A stretch of 64,000 bases of DNA from Acanthosoma haemorrhoidale (lineage: Eukaryota; Arthropoda; Insecta; Hemiptera; Acanthosomatidae). The DNA lies in assembly GCA_930367205.1 (NCBI GenBank), contig OV884014.1:78719104-78783103 (forward strand), read 5' to 3'. The notes under the pieces were generated by a model that did no database searches, was not told the DNA's origin, and worked only from the letters and a program-made list of their open reading frames with translations. Positions within the stretch are counted from its first letter, which is position 1. Every line of letters begins with the position of its first letter. The translations under genes and the position numbers were made by a program. Positions 46,909-58,832 of the stretch are shown here, piece by piece.

Positions 46909-48490
46909 TGCGATATTGGAGCTCAGTAAGATACGAGAACGATGTATTCTGGATGTTTGAAAATATAATGAACAAGGGTTTGATAGCCAGCCCTAATTTT
47001 TTGGAGGGTTTTTTCCCCTGCTTTCAGGGGGGGGAAACTGGCCTGAAGACCTAAAAGCTTACTTCCAGCGTATCAACAAAAGCTAATTATAGCGACGGAG
47101 CAGTTGTCTATTTAAGAAATAAATTTTTAGGGACCCGACAACTGACAGCGATAATGACCCTATAATCTTTGACAAGGATGGAGGTTTCAATCGTCGCTTG
47201 GTGTGTTTTTGCGATAGTATTATCAGCCGCTGAGCAACTGAGCTTTATTACATTTTACCCGTGGTCTTCATCGTTTATATTAAACATTTTCTCGACACTA
47301 AGTACACCATTGTAATGTTGAGTTATTCACAAAAATTGCGAAGATTTTGAGATTTGGGCACATCACAAGCATTTAAAAAAAGAAAAGCTTTCCGATGCAT
47401 ATGGCAAGATCGTCTATGCATAATGTATAAATTTCATAGCATTATATTCAAGAAACCTGTTTATCAGTCTCCTTGTATACCTCACTTTTTTTTTCAAAGC
47501 GTTTGGGTTTCTAGGCCCAGTTCTGGACCATAAAAAAAGTTACTTATTTAAATAAAAGTTCCACGCCCAGATACGTTGACTTATAATTAATCCTTTAAAA
47601 AAATAGAACTTCTGTGATGTCAGAATCAGTTGATTTGTTGGTCTGCTTGGATTATGGTTTCAAAATTTGTAAAAACATTGTCGGAAAAATTTCATGGAAA
47701 ATTGAAGCAGAAGATTTTTTCTCGATAATTAATATTTTTTACTGTTCTTAGAGATATTAACCTGGGGAATTAATGCCAAGAATGAAAGAAATTTCTTAAT
47801 TACGTATTCTTCATGCTTTGCCAAGATGCTGCCTGCGTCCATCATAATTTTATAACAAGAGAAAAAACTCTATGGAAAGTATCTTTTACTTTCGAAGTTC
47901 GTGAAGCGAAGCACTGTACACAGAATAGGTAGTTTTTTACCCCTCGTGAAGTTCAAATGTAATGAAAACAGTTGCCTCATTGCACAGGAGAGAAAATGCA
48001 TTACCTGGGCACTGTGTATATCCCCGACCGGATGCACCACTAATATACACTCTGTGTATACACTGTACATATGTTTGTGCATTTGCATAGAGGTGCAGAG
48101 CTAGGGCATGTGTAAATACATGTAATGGCCAGTCCCAGGGGAGGAAAGCGGTAGTGCGCCCACCGTCACATGCCTACACGCCCCTCGACAACGGTACATC
48201 TTTATTTAGCCTGTCCACTCCTCCAGATTGGTCAGTCCTTGTCTTCTGTCTCCTAGCTCTGAAGATTTGTTACTATTGTTTCTTCTGAGTAAACACCTAC
48301 GCCTCAGAGCAGTAAACTGTAGAGTGGTGCCCGCAGTTCTCTGATTAGGCGAGGGAAATTGCAGTACGATCTCCATAATCCGGCACGTACGGTAATTCAG
48401 CACTACTATCAATCTGTATTCAACATTCAAGCGAGATACCCAAAAACCCCCAAAAAAGTTATGGTATATGGATAAGAGATCGATTTGAAC
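46909..48490. other. Intergenic, possible old LTR remains
   Basis: A stretch at 47090-47240 has a frame with DSDNDPIIFDKDG that may be chance. A GC-richer region at 48120-48430 has no repeat partner here. No gene is supported. Confidence 0.35.
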
Positions 48491-48497
48491 AGCTACA

Positions 48498-48521
48498 ATA
48501 TATATATATATATATATATAA
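48498..48521. repeat. TA microsatellite at the LINE 3' end
   Basis: About 24 bp of TA repeats. It lies exactly at the 3' terminus of the LINE on the minus strand, so it is probably the element's tail (compare ACATATAT at the 10.5-kb copy). Confidence 0.8.
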
Positions 48522-50566
48522 TCCTTTATTATACTAAAATTACAATCTGCCTTTTATAAGGCAATAAGTAATTAAGATAAATGCTCTCATTCATACCATA
48601 TTTACAGTTCATCATTCACTCGCTCATTCATACAATATTTACAGACAGCCCAGAGACCCCCCAAATCCACCGCGAAGAGAAAGCGGAGTCCTGGGAAGTC
48701 CCCCACGCTCCTCCGTCAGCCGCGTCACTGGATACTAGCCAGTGGAGGCTGACCAAGAGCGCGAGAGCCACAGACGCTCAGGACATGATTGGAGAAACTG
48801 GCCATTGCCAGGACTCCCACTGTCACGCGTTTATAGCAGGTCACGAGGCCACTGCCGTTTCAGTCTCCGAGGAGGATTATAGGGATGAGTGGCGCAGTGC
48901 AATGACTGTGCTACAGGATTAGGGTGGTTGGAAAGGCTACTGTGGAATTTCATAAACTTGGAAGGGATGAGTTCTAGAATGTAGGGTATGTTAAGGTCGT
49001 TATGAAGGGTTTTGTTGCTGACATAATAAGGGGCATTTACTATTGTTCTCAGGACTTTTGATTGAAAGGATTGGATACGCTTGATGTTCGACTTTTTTGC
49101 TGTCCCCCATAGCTCTATTCCGTATGTCCAGATTGGTTTAAGTATAACTTTGTAGATTAGTAGTTTATTTTCTATTGAGAGATGGGATGTCCTTTGAAGT
49201 AGTCTGTACAGTTGTCCAAAGCGTCTGTTTAGTTCTTGTCTTTTTAGTCTCGTATGTGGGTTCCAGGTCAGTCGTTTGTCAAGATGGAAGCCTAAGTACC
49301 GTACTGTCTCGGATACAGGGAGAGGAATAGAATTAAAATAAACTAGTGGACAAGACTTGCGACAAAGGGTGAAGGTAATGTGGGAGCATTTTGCTTCATT
49401 AACTTTGATCCGCCATTGATTTCACCAATACTCGATCTCGTCAAGGTGTTTTTGAAGGTTATGGGATGCTATGTCGGGGTCTGGGTGGGATGACAAGACT
49501 GCAGTGTCATCTGCAAATGTGGCCAAGAAGGTATTGGGAGTAGAGGGGACATCAGCGGTGTATAGGTTATAGAGGATGGGGCCCAGGACACTGCCCTGTG
49601 GAACTCCTGCACTTATGGGATAGTAGTTAGAGTATTCTAAACCACAGCGGACTTGGAAGAAGCGGTTTAAAAGGTAGGACTGTAGGATTAGGAAAAGGGT
49701 CTGTGGTAAATATCTTTTGAGCTTGTAGAGCAAACCTGCGTGCCAAACCCTGTCAAAAGCTTGAGCTATATCGAGAAAGGCAGCAGTGCAATACTGTTTG
49801 GTTTCAAGGGCTGAGGAGATGTGATCAACAACGCGAAAGCCTTGTTGAGCAGTGGAATGTCGTTGGCGGAAACCAAACTGGTGTGTGGGAAAAAGGTTTT
49901 TGGATTCAACAATTGGAAGTAGACGTTTTAGTAGGAGTTTCTCAAATATTTTTGAGAGGATAGGGAGTAGGCTAATTGGACGGTAAGATGAGGCTTCATT
50001 GGGTGGTTTACCGGGTTTGGCGAATAGGACAATAATGGAATGTTTTCAGAGGAGAGGAAAGTGCGTCGTTCGGATAATGCAATTGTATATATAGGTTAAA
50101 AAGATTATGGCTTTAGGAGGAAGCTGTTTGAGAATTTGAGGAGTAAGGAGATCATATCCAGGGGATTTTCGGTAAGGTAAGTTTTTCAGAAGGTATTTGA
50201 CCTCAGAGGGATTAACGGCTTTTGGTGGAAGAGAGAGAGGAATAGGTGAAGTGAGGAAATCTTCCACAGTTGTGCTGTGAGTATGGCTTTGATGAGAAAG
50301 GTGAGGTGTGAAAGTATGGGTAAGATGCAGAGCAAATTCCTCCGACCTATCCCCATCCGAAGCCGCCCAGGACCCATCATCACGACGGAGTGGATGTGAA
50401 ACAGGTTGATACTTTAGGATTTTTTTGGTTACATTCCACAACGAGTTATCCCTGGTAGACAGAGAGGAGAGGTAGGAATTGAAAGAATCGGAACGGAAGG
50501 ATGCCAATCGCCGCTTTACCAATCGGCAGTACTGATTGTACGAGCGGCGATCAGCAGGATGTCGGG
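48503..50566 (-). mobile_element. Jockey-clade LINE, 5'-truncated, complete RT core
   Basis: A 2,064-bp non-LTR retrotransposon on the minus strand. It starts inside ORF2 between the endonuclease and reverse transcriptase regions (RHPADRRSYNQY) and ends in a ~310-bp GC-richer 3' UTR plus TA tail. Direct repeats AGCTACAATATA (48491-48502) and AGCTAGAATATA (50567-50578), matching at 11 of 12 bases, mark the target duplication and fix both ends. The same 3' UTR occurs at 3.5, 6.7, 10.5, 18.2 and 26.6 kb. The upstream endonuclease and ORF1 are missing, as expected of abortive reverse transcription. Confidence 0.93.
48831..50566 (-). pseudogene. Jockey-type reverse transcriptase ORF2 with two TGA stops
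   Basis: One frame runs from the 5' truncation to TAA at 48831-48833, about 578 codons, broken only by TGA at 50046-50048 and 49422-49424. Order: linker (HPADRR), a KSPGYD segment, KPGKPP and YRPISLL, motif A AFLDIAQAFDRVW (catalytic Asp at 49770-49772), motif B GVPQGSVLGP (about 49580-49610), motif C FADD (49506-49517), then QWRIKVNEAK and thumb/C-terminal sequence ending RRLKRQWPRDLL. The first TGA falls where relatives have Trp before a Lys; both may be TGG to TGA changes. No frameshift interrupts the frame, so decay is recent. It encodes no full-length protein now and lacks the endonuclease. Confidence 0.92.
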
Positions 50567-50578
50567 AGCTAGAATATA

Positions 50579-52240
50579 AAAGAATTTTATTGTTCAAGTT
50601 GATGATGCACATATTTTCATATACCAACTGAGAAGTACGTGAGGTCAAAGCAGAGATACACAGCATAAATTATACTTACATGATTAGCTTATAAAGGACC
50701 TATGTACAAGTGAAGTATGAATAAGAAACATAAATGAGTAGAGGTATATGGCATTTACTAACAATTGTATAATAACATTCTAAGACACTGGATGTATTAT
50801 AATAGGAAATGAATATAATAATGATAATGAAAAATTATGAATTGTTAGATTGGACTGAGATTAGGAACTGGTAAAGCCTAGATTTAAATAATGGGAGAGA
50901 TGATTAACGACAAATATTGGTCGGAAAAGAGTTTTAAAGATTTGTGGCTAGGATAAGAAAAGAACGTTCAAAGAATGTTTGGGGGAAAGGCGGGAACTAG
51001 TTGAGATTTGGAGGATATTGTAAAGGTAAGGAGGCTTATCATGGTAGTACTGATGATGATCCAAGGAAGTATTAGTGACAGGCAGAAAGGTACTAACATA
51101 CCAACTCAGTAGTGCTGCGAAATGCGACGGTCTCAGGGAGAGTACTTGTACTGTTCATTTAATGATGAATTAGATATTTTAATAAAAAAAATCATCATAA
51201 AATAATCAAAGCCAAATAAAACAAAGTAATAAAGATTATAATAAACCAATTTATAATGAGTTCATTCATGGATCAGGTGTTTGGTGTTGATAAAAAAAAG
51301 TTTTTTTATTTATTGAATAATTAATCCACAGAACAGGGGGAAGATTCCCCCATCAATTCTTAATGATACGACAAAATGTATTTACTATAACACTTATATG
51401 CCTACCCGCTCATTGTCAATTCATTTTTTCACTTAGATACTTAAGATTGAGAACTTTTCAAATAAACTTTGAAGCCCGCTACACCCATCCTCCCAATAGC
51501 AATCGGATACTGGAAAAGCAATAAACTGTTGGTATTTTGGTTCCTTTGCGGATCTGACTGGAATATATATTTCGGCTGTCTAGACGAACAAGGCACGAGT
51601 CAATAAAATATTCTGTCGTGTCTCTTGAAGAGCGGGTCTGACTCCACCAGACTGAGCACTGAAAAAAATAGATTTAAGCTCGTTATATTTGTATATTAAT
51701 TATTAGTTCAGGGGTAGGTTATTGCAAAGGGACAATCAAACTGTGGGTGCACAAAGTTCTCCGCGAAATCAGATTTATGGATTTGTAATCAAATTTATTT
51801 TTGGACGACTTTTGACATGCTATATCTTTTCGAGCAGTTTAGATGTCCATAAATAATTTTCATAGTGTTCACCATATCACTATAAACCAATTCCGAAAAA
51901 ATACATCCAATAAAATTTAAGAATCATCGGTTAAGTAGAATAGGTAGATAGTCAGAATTCGAACCCTCAAATTCCCCAACGTCCTTCGACAAAGTGGCCA
52001 TAAACCAATGGAATTACACATGACAGTTAATTAGTAATATATTCATAATGATTGTTAAATGCCGTAATTTACGATGTTTTCAGAGATCAACGAAACGACT
52101 AAGAGAAAAGAAATTCAATCCTCATAGAACAGTAAGCCGAGTAACTAATTTCAATATTATATATTTCAATCAACATGACGATTTCCTGGCCAGGAAATAT
52201 TTTAATTTATTTTGTATTTTGAATAACCCGATATATATTG
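50579..52240. other. AT-rich intergenic, no gene seen
   Basis: Flank of the LINE; the open frame continuing upstream of 50566 to 50666 is host flank, not element. A plus-strand frame at 52048-52245 is basic and has no recognised motif. It ends just at the Penelope-like motif. Confidence 0.45.
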
Positions 52241-52272
52241 CCTGAGGATGGACTGATGTCGGTCCGAAACGT
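52241..52272 (+). other. Penelope-like terminal motif, site 2
   Basis: CCTGAGGATG, then GACTGATGTCGGTC (which can form a GGAC/GTCC stem), then CGAAACGT. It has the same plan as the site at 27.1 kb. The CTGATG..GAAAC order also recalls the hammerhead cores reported in Penelope-like elements, though the usual CTGATGA is not exact. Confidence 0.35.
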
Positions 52273-54608
52273 AGCAACAAACGAATGATGAACACAACTT
52301 TAAGAAGGATATTTAAAGATAATCTTTTAACCATAATAAACTTTTGTATCCATCAAAATAGCATATATTAGAAAAGAAATGATTCAAGCCATTTATTCCA
52401 AAAAAAGTTGATATGCAATGAATCTAGTCTAAAAACAAAATACTAAGATCGTTGCTCTTGATTACGAATAAAGTTTTCATTGTTGTACTAATAAATTTTA
52501 ATTTAGGAAAACAATAATAATATAAATAAATAAAAAACAAACGACGAAGTTCTCTTGGATTCATGAGGAACCTCTCTAGACTTTCATATCTAGAGTTCTA
52601 AATGAGAAATATTTTTGGAATGGCTAGAAGCTAGAAAACCGCTGTGAGCCGTCATGCAATCTGTTGACAAGTTATCGACCGGCGAGTTTTGCCACTGTGA
52701 GCTACCGAGGTGGCAGCTTGCCCGGCCTTCAGGGGTCACTGACCCGAGAAATGGCAAATCATTTTGCTACGAAATGATGAATCACATTTTTGAGTTAGGA
52801 AGCGATCAGTCAGTCATCGGAGAGCATGAAACGGTGAATGGTTGAGCTGAATCGTAGCGAGGATATTCGCCTGGTTAATGTTCCTAAATTATATTCCTTC
52901 GGCGGATTACTCGCTGTAGAGGATAACAAACCAAGTTCAGCAACAGAAGAGTGAAAAACACAAGCGCTTCAGGTATTCTCTGAGTCATACATGCCACTCC
53001 ACGCATTTCCTGTCTTCTCACTTCTTTGGTCCGAGTTGGGTGAGAAGACTTTCTTAATTTAAATCTAACACCAGACTTTATTTTTCATCAAAGAATAAAT
53101 CTCATTTAAAAAATATAAAAAAAACATTTCTAATAGATAACACCATAAAAATCTAATATAAATACATACAAATTATAAAAATAGTACCTATTTTAAAATT
53201 ATAAATAAAACGGTTAAACATTTAAATTAGGTGACATGACAATATCTTATGCGTAAAAATTTACAAAAATCATTACGCACACGAAAGTTATACATCAAAA
53301 CACCCACTACTACTCGGTGATCAGTCCACCACGGGCTGGTTAAAATGTCAAACAATTCAAATGGCACTAAATCCAACCCTCCACAACAAAGAGCCTGGAA
53401 ATCATCAGTTTTAATATTAACATTTTGATTACTGACAATTTTTTCGTATTTTATCTACACCTTAAAGTATTTACCCATTTTATGCAAATTTTTTATTTCA
53501 AACTAGTCCTTACTACTATATTGGTCAGTGGTCAAATTCTGAAAATATTACGGTGTACTTTTTTTTTCACTCTAAAACCGAGTGCAACGAAATCAGTGGG
53601 TGATTATGTTTTAATAAAAAATATATTTATTTATTTACATTTGATGTTCTATGAACGAGCATTACTGAACCGATTTACATTAAACCTGCACCATGTTTGT
53701 CGGATGTCAAGAGTGCTTTGGTACTATAAGAAAATAAAAATATGCACCACTCAATCAATTTGAATTATATTTTACACCCCATCTATTATTTTCGTTTGAT
53801 CGTTGTACGCGCTAGTTTAGGAGTGGATTTCGTAGGCCAGTATTGGTATTTAGAAGAATCTGCATGTATGTAGGAACATAGGTCGGCTCCAGGTTTATTT
53901 AATATTTATCAAGCAGATTCATGTTCCAATGGCTTATTTCTATAATTTTGAAAGTCATCTATATAATATATTTCAGATTTTTGAAATTTTTTAGTCAACC
54001 TGGTATATTCTTTTTTCTTGATTAGGATATCTCGAAAATCCGTTTTTGGTTTCAGCCCATTTTTTCATTAATTAATTCGTAGTTTCACAAAAAATCGATT
54101 AAGATGTCAAACTAATTATCTTGACGTCCTGAATAATAATATGTTATAATATTTATTTGGGATTTAGCGGACTAATGTTGATGACAAGAAGGCATTAAAA
54201 CTGTCAATAAAACTGTACACGCAACCGCAACGAAACCCTTATTTGTGTGATACAACACACTTGACTTGAATTACTAATTGCTATACAAGTTTGCACGCTC
54301 GGACGAACACAATTGCAAATATGAGACTAGATTTTATTAATGAAGCCGTATAATCACTATACATGCTTAAAGTGAAGAATTATTTAATAATCGCACAAAT
54401 AGTAATGTATACATTTTTATTTTAATCAGACAATCTGATTGTTAGCCTCGGATGGCTACAGCACAAAACATATTAAATCTGTAAGAACATGTTGTTTGAC
54501 TAAAATGAATCAAAATATAACGAGTAATTTATACATAAATTTAAATAATAAATATTACATTAAATGATATAAAGTAGGTCTCCTTTTCTATCAAAATTCT
54601 CAATATGA
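52273..54608. other. AT-rich intergenic, no gene recognised
   Basis: AT-rich apart from a GC-richer patch at 52620-53040. The 112-codon frame at 53425-53763 (+) is Phe/Leu/Ile-rich, typical of AT-rich chance frames. Confidence 0.45.
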
Positions 54609-54665
54609 AATGTAGGAATGGGGAAAAATAAGATGGAAATTATTGGAGTGAAAGGGATCCTATTA
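54609..54665 (-). repeat. Degenerate scrap of second LINE family tail
   Basis: GTAGGAATGGGGAAAAATAAG and the following GGATCCT stretch resemble the tails at 8.1 and 55.1-55.4 kb. Short and diverged. Confidence 0.3.
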
Positions 54666-55109
54666 TTTTAAAGCTTTGACTGCTTTGTGAATATCGTTCT
54701 AAGCGTCCAGGCTTAGAACGGACCAGTCCTTGATTATTTGTCATGCTCATTATAAGGCAAAAAAAATTAACATATCAACTTACCAATATTTATATACAAC
54801 ACTCTGTTCTCAAAAGGAATTTTGTGTTGATCAATAGAAGGTTATCTGGGCATTGAACAATAAAAATATGCCATAAAGGTGAAATGATACAGAACTTAAT
54901 TAGTATCAAAGAAAATTAATTTTAAATAAACTCTCTTTCTGTATTACTAATTGGTAACTGGGAAAAGATTAATAAAGGAAGTTTGAGATAAAAATAGAGA
55001 AATATTTTAGAATAAATAATGGACGTGTCATATTTTATATCTCACGGCAATCATATATTAGAAGTTTGGAAAACATACAAATCATTATAAACATAAACTA
55101 AATCGATTG

Positions 55110-55285
55110 GATAAATAGGATGGTTAGTAGAAACAAGAGAAAAATAAAGGAAAATTTATTTGGGGTGAACGGATCTTTTTACTAGGAGGACCTATTTGAA
55201 GGTTGGGTGAAGCAATTAAGGAGTGTGGGAGACCTCGGTTGAGGTGTAAATGTCACGGTGCAGTGGTGATAGTCCACTGATGGGT
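55110..55285 (-). mobile_element. Second LINE family tail, truncated copy
   Basis: Shares GAAAAATAAAGGAA, GGTGAACGGATC and AAGGAGTGTGGGA blocks with 55297-55735 in the same order and orientation. It ends just before that element's poly-T. Clear target duplications were not found. Confidence 0.6.
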
Positions 55286-55296
55286 GTTTGTTTGTG

Positions 55297-55735
55297 TTTT
55301 TTTTTTTTTTCTTAGCTCTCTAATTATAAGATTAAGGATGAGGGAAAAATAAAGGAATATTTGGGTTGAACGGATCCTTGTACTAGGAAGTTTGAAGGTG
55401 GTGTGAGGGAATTAAGGAGTGTGGGAAGCCTCGGTAGAGGTTGGATGTTGCGGTACAGTGGTGAGAGTCCACTGGTGGTTGGGCCAAGCGCCGTGATGTC
55501 CACTATTTGGTCTGCTTTACCAGATCTTGAAAGTTGCCATCTTGCCGGTAGCGGTGAGGGTGTCATGTCTCGGAACAGAGAGTTTTGGCTAGTTTCATCG
55601 AATCAAAGAACTTGATGTGTCTTCTTTGGATGGCTTCGGTGATGGTGGGGTCTTCGAACTTTTCGTGGATGTCGGGAGCCTTCATATCACGAAAAGGGGT
55701 ATGCCATAGTGCTGTTGTAGTGTTGTTAAAAAAAT
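55297..55735 (-). mobile_element. Second LINE family, 3' end with RT C-terminal codons
   Basis: On the minus strand, 55735-55568 is open and reads TTALWHTPFRDMKAP then PTITEAIQRRHIKFFDSM, ending at a TGA. This resembles the far C-terminal part of Jockey-like LINE ORF2 (N-PW..R...D..IP.I.E.I......F). A ~250-bp 3' UTR follows and then poly-A, seen as poly-T at 55297-55310. It is distinct from the 48.5-kb LINE in UTR and tail type. The overlapping frame at 55324-55566 is UTR. Family assignment rests on a short match. Confidence 0.55.
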
Positions 55736-56859
55736 AAAATTATTTATATACATTTAAAGTACTTTAAAAACATTTTAAAGCAATGGGAACTAACGATTAA
55801 TTGGAGTAAATAAATAAATCAATCAATACTACCTCAGATTATTTATTGTCATGCAAAATACCTCTACAACAAGTATTTACTCTGACAATACCCAATTCAC
55901 ATTACCAATACATACACTCTAGGAGGGATTGAGGAGGTGAACGCGGGTCACGCTTTGTGACAGGGAGCGCTGAGTTCCTAAAAGGATCCGGAATGGACAG
56001 GATTTCCTTCCACTCACTGGCTAATTAGAAGGCTCAAGGATGGAGCAGGAAGGATTAATGGATCAGGACCTCTAACGGTGATTAGTGTGGCAGACCTTTA
56101 GGAAAATTAATAAATACTATATCGGCTGGTAGGCATTTCTCATCAAGGGCATACTTTTTTCATTTAATTTATATTGATTTTAATTACTCTCAAACTGCAC
56201 TTAAGAAATGTCCGAGTCATTGTGGTTAATGTATAGATTAAACAGACATTTCTTTGCCTAGGCCCTCGCATTTGGAGCACTGTTTAGCAAAACTACTTCA
56301 TGATACAACGGGTTTTTATTCATCATGTCACACAAGAAGGAAGTGGTGTACGCTGCCCGTTGGACTACTGGCCAGTGTAACCTGAGTTACACGACGTCTA
56401 GTCGAAATTGACCGTTTGAAGTACCGTCGTTCCAAAACTGGCTAACTATGCTACAATCAATATTGTGTCATAATTATCATGAAAGGTGATTGGTCGATTC
56501 ATTGCATAACCGAAATGAACAATCAAAACGCAAGTCTACTTGATTCATTCAAAAGCACGTATTAATCACATTTCCTATTTTTGAATTAGCTTTGACTATT
56601 TTTTCAATATAGAAGCCTTTTCTATACGCGTGAGAATTATTTGACCATTTTGTATTCTTCAGACAAAGTGACTCTTCATTTTACATTTGGTCTAGTTATT
56701 TGACTCGCTCAACCTCCTGACCAAACTGGTGTTCAAAATCTCTTCCACCATACCCAACAGGGTATTATCTGTAGTCCTAAGTATTTATCTCATTATAAAA
56801 TTCCCTAAATTGTTATGTATTAGGGGATATGAAATAAAAAATAAGTTGGAGATTTTGAG
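55736..56859. other. Intergenic, no gene recognised
   Basis: 55800-56120 contains a GC-richer block preceded by TTTATTGTCATGC that could be another LINE tail, but no copy was found in the window. Confidence 0.4.
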
Positions 56860-57171
56860 CTAAGTAAAGTATGTTTTTTGATAGACGTTCTCTGAAGTGG
56901 AAATCTTTGTAGTTGATGTACTCGGAATTAAACACAAACCAGAAACATTTTTTTTGCATTGGCTATTGTTAAGTGACTTGAGCTGAGGAATAAAAATTTT
57001 TTCTTTTCGTTTCATTTCGTAATTTCGACTGTCAGTATATTCATGTTCTACAATGAAGGCATTCGTAGGCCAACTGCCTTGTCTCATCCGGGGGGGACTG
57101 ATGAAGGTTGTTTCATCCGCCAAGATATTTTCATTAAATGTGAGGCTGTCGACCCTGGGACGTGGATACAA
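56860..57171 (-). CDS. Unidentified coding-like open frame
   Basis: A 103-codon minus-strand frame whose composition is mixed and hydrophilic (for example NENILADETTF and IVEHEYTDSRNYEMKRKEK), unlike the Phe/Ile/Leu-rich chance frames elsewhere. Its first codon is TTG, so an exon with an upstream splice site would be needed. The first internal ATG would remove about 30 codons. No domain recognised and no repeat copy seen. It could be a fragment of a host exon or of a transposon. Confidence 0.2.
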   Translation of the reverse strand: MYPRPRVDSLTFNENILADETTFISPPRMRQGSWPTNAFIVEHEYTDSRNYEMKRKEKIFIPQLKSLNNSQCKKNVSGLCLIPSTSTTKISTSENVYQKTYFT

Positions 57172-57977
57172 CTACAGCGAGTTTTGAAGTTTTAAACCCA
57201 CCTTTGAGATATGACCCTCAGCTTTATAAAGGCAGAAGAGGCACTTCATCGAATAATTTTGAAATTCAAGTTTTTCGATGAAAATCTCATTCGGTCGGAC
57301 GGAATGAACCTTCTATGTGGAAATCGTGACCCGAGTTTCTCGGCGTGATCCCCCCACGATTTTCTCTCATCGTGATGGAATGGTAATTATCAATATCCAG
57401 AGCTAATCGCCGCTAAAGTGCGAGCGATCGGTTTATTAATGAGCAGTCTGTGGTTCTCCGGGTACTTTTAAACAGTGTAATAATCTTCACCAGCATTTGC
57501 ATAAAATTATCATGCACAAAGGAATGGTAAGTGCATGCCCAACGGATATATTTAAACAGCCAACCGACAGTTCAATTATTTTGTAGCACAGAATAGTTTT
57601 AATTTCCATTTAACTAAAAATGACATTCCTAGTTTATGGTGTTAAATTTATTTATGATATTTAGCATTGTGTAATAAATGACAACTGTTGTATCGAAGTG
57701 ATTAGATTTAAATACCATACATTAAATACCTGAGGAGAATTGATTTGAAAGAATCATATGACTAAGAAAGTGAACAAGCCTATAAAATCTTAGGAGCACT
57801 TAATCTATTATAACCTAATGACACCACTTAAAATGCAACAAAGGTCTTTTAAAGTAGTGAAATATTTACTCAAGTATTCAAGGACTCCCGTTTTTATTCA
57901 AATACATCATTTACAGATGAGAAGACAAGAAGTGGTTAGGATAGGATGGCGAAGAGAAGGTGACGGAAATAATCAGG
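57172..57977. other. Intergenic, no gene recognised
   Basis: GC-richer to 57430, then AT-rich. It may include an older part of the RTE-like LINE that follows, but no frame could be aligned by eye. Confidence 0.4.
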
Positions 57978-58198
57978 ATTATGCGTCTGAGGTGGTATGG
58001 TTGCAGAAGAGATGACTGTCGGTGAATTGCAAGAAGTAGATTGGGTTAAAAGGGAAGCTCATGTTGTTCAAGGCAAATGGAAATGCAAGGACAAATAGTG
58101 TAAAAATCATGTGTACCTAAACATACGCTTGGTTGGATATCGGTGAAAAAATCATGATGGAAGGAGGAGTTGTGGAGTCGTTAGAGGAAAATAATTGG
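57978..58198 (+). pseudogene. RTE-like LINE C-terminal relic
   Basis: One frame reads IMRLRWYGCRRDDCR, matching the (L)RW(Y/F)GH..RR.(D/E) motif near the C-terminus of RTE-like and related LINE reverse transcriptases. Shifted by a frame, 58132-58198 reads WLDIGEKIMMEGGVVESLEENNW, matching the usual W.D.I..DM...GV.E....D...W ending (printed here in full it is a 23-residue span; key residues are W, LD, GVVES and the final W). Stops and at least one frameshift lie between. The His of GH is Cys here. The element is old and inactive. Confidence 0.5.
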
Positions 58199-58832
58199 TA
58201 GTCAATGAGGCGTTAGTGAACACAGTGCACTGGTGGAAAGTTATTGTGACACTATCCAACAAAAAACGATCAAGCATCTAGAATGTCGAATACGACAAAT
58301 TAGAATACTGTCAAAATCTCAAATAACAAAAAAATCCAGAAAGACACTATGGTGTAAAGGATAGTGAAAAGACTAACTATGAAGAAAAACTGGTAATGGT
58401 AACGAAGGGAGGAACCATATCAGTAAAAGTAATGATGGAGGAATACTGAAAAAAGTACTGTGGCCTACGGGCAATCGGAAAAAGGGAGAGACAAACGAAG
58501 TAATAAATAAAACAATTGCACATCTAGAAGATGTCTAGAAGAAGTGCCTGGAAGACTACCTGTAGAATTGGGAGGATTAAAGAGACTGCCTTAACAAGAC
58601 TCCTAATCGATAAAAAGCCGGCACACTGGAACATGATGGGGAATGTAGAACCGTCACATGTAATGAGATGTAAAACACATCCTGCCCCTAAGCAGTAAAT
58701 ACTCTGAGGCCAGCAAAATTGACCAAGCACTTTTCACATGGTATACAATACAACAAAACCAATAATAAAACTAAACTGATTTATGTATAGCACAAATCTT
58801 TGAAATAGAGAAAATAAATAAAACAGTATATA
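58199..58832. other. Intergenic, no gene recognised
   Basis: AG-rich plus strand with no recognisable domain. It may contain the RTE-like element's 3' UTR. Confidence 0.4.

Noticed and set aside
48581..48922. 113-codon plus-strand frame
   Set aside because: Antisense to the LINE ORF2 C-terminus and 3' UTR.
51940..51985. Reverse-strand GGGTTCGAATTCT, like a pol III B box
   Set aside because: No matching A box or foldable tRNA body at the right distance.
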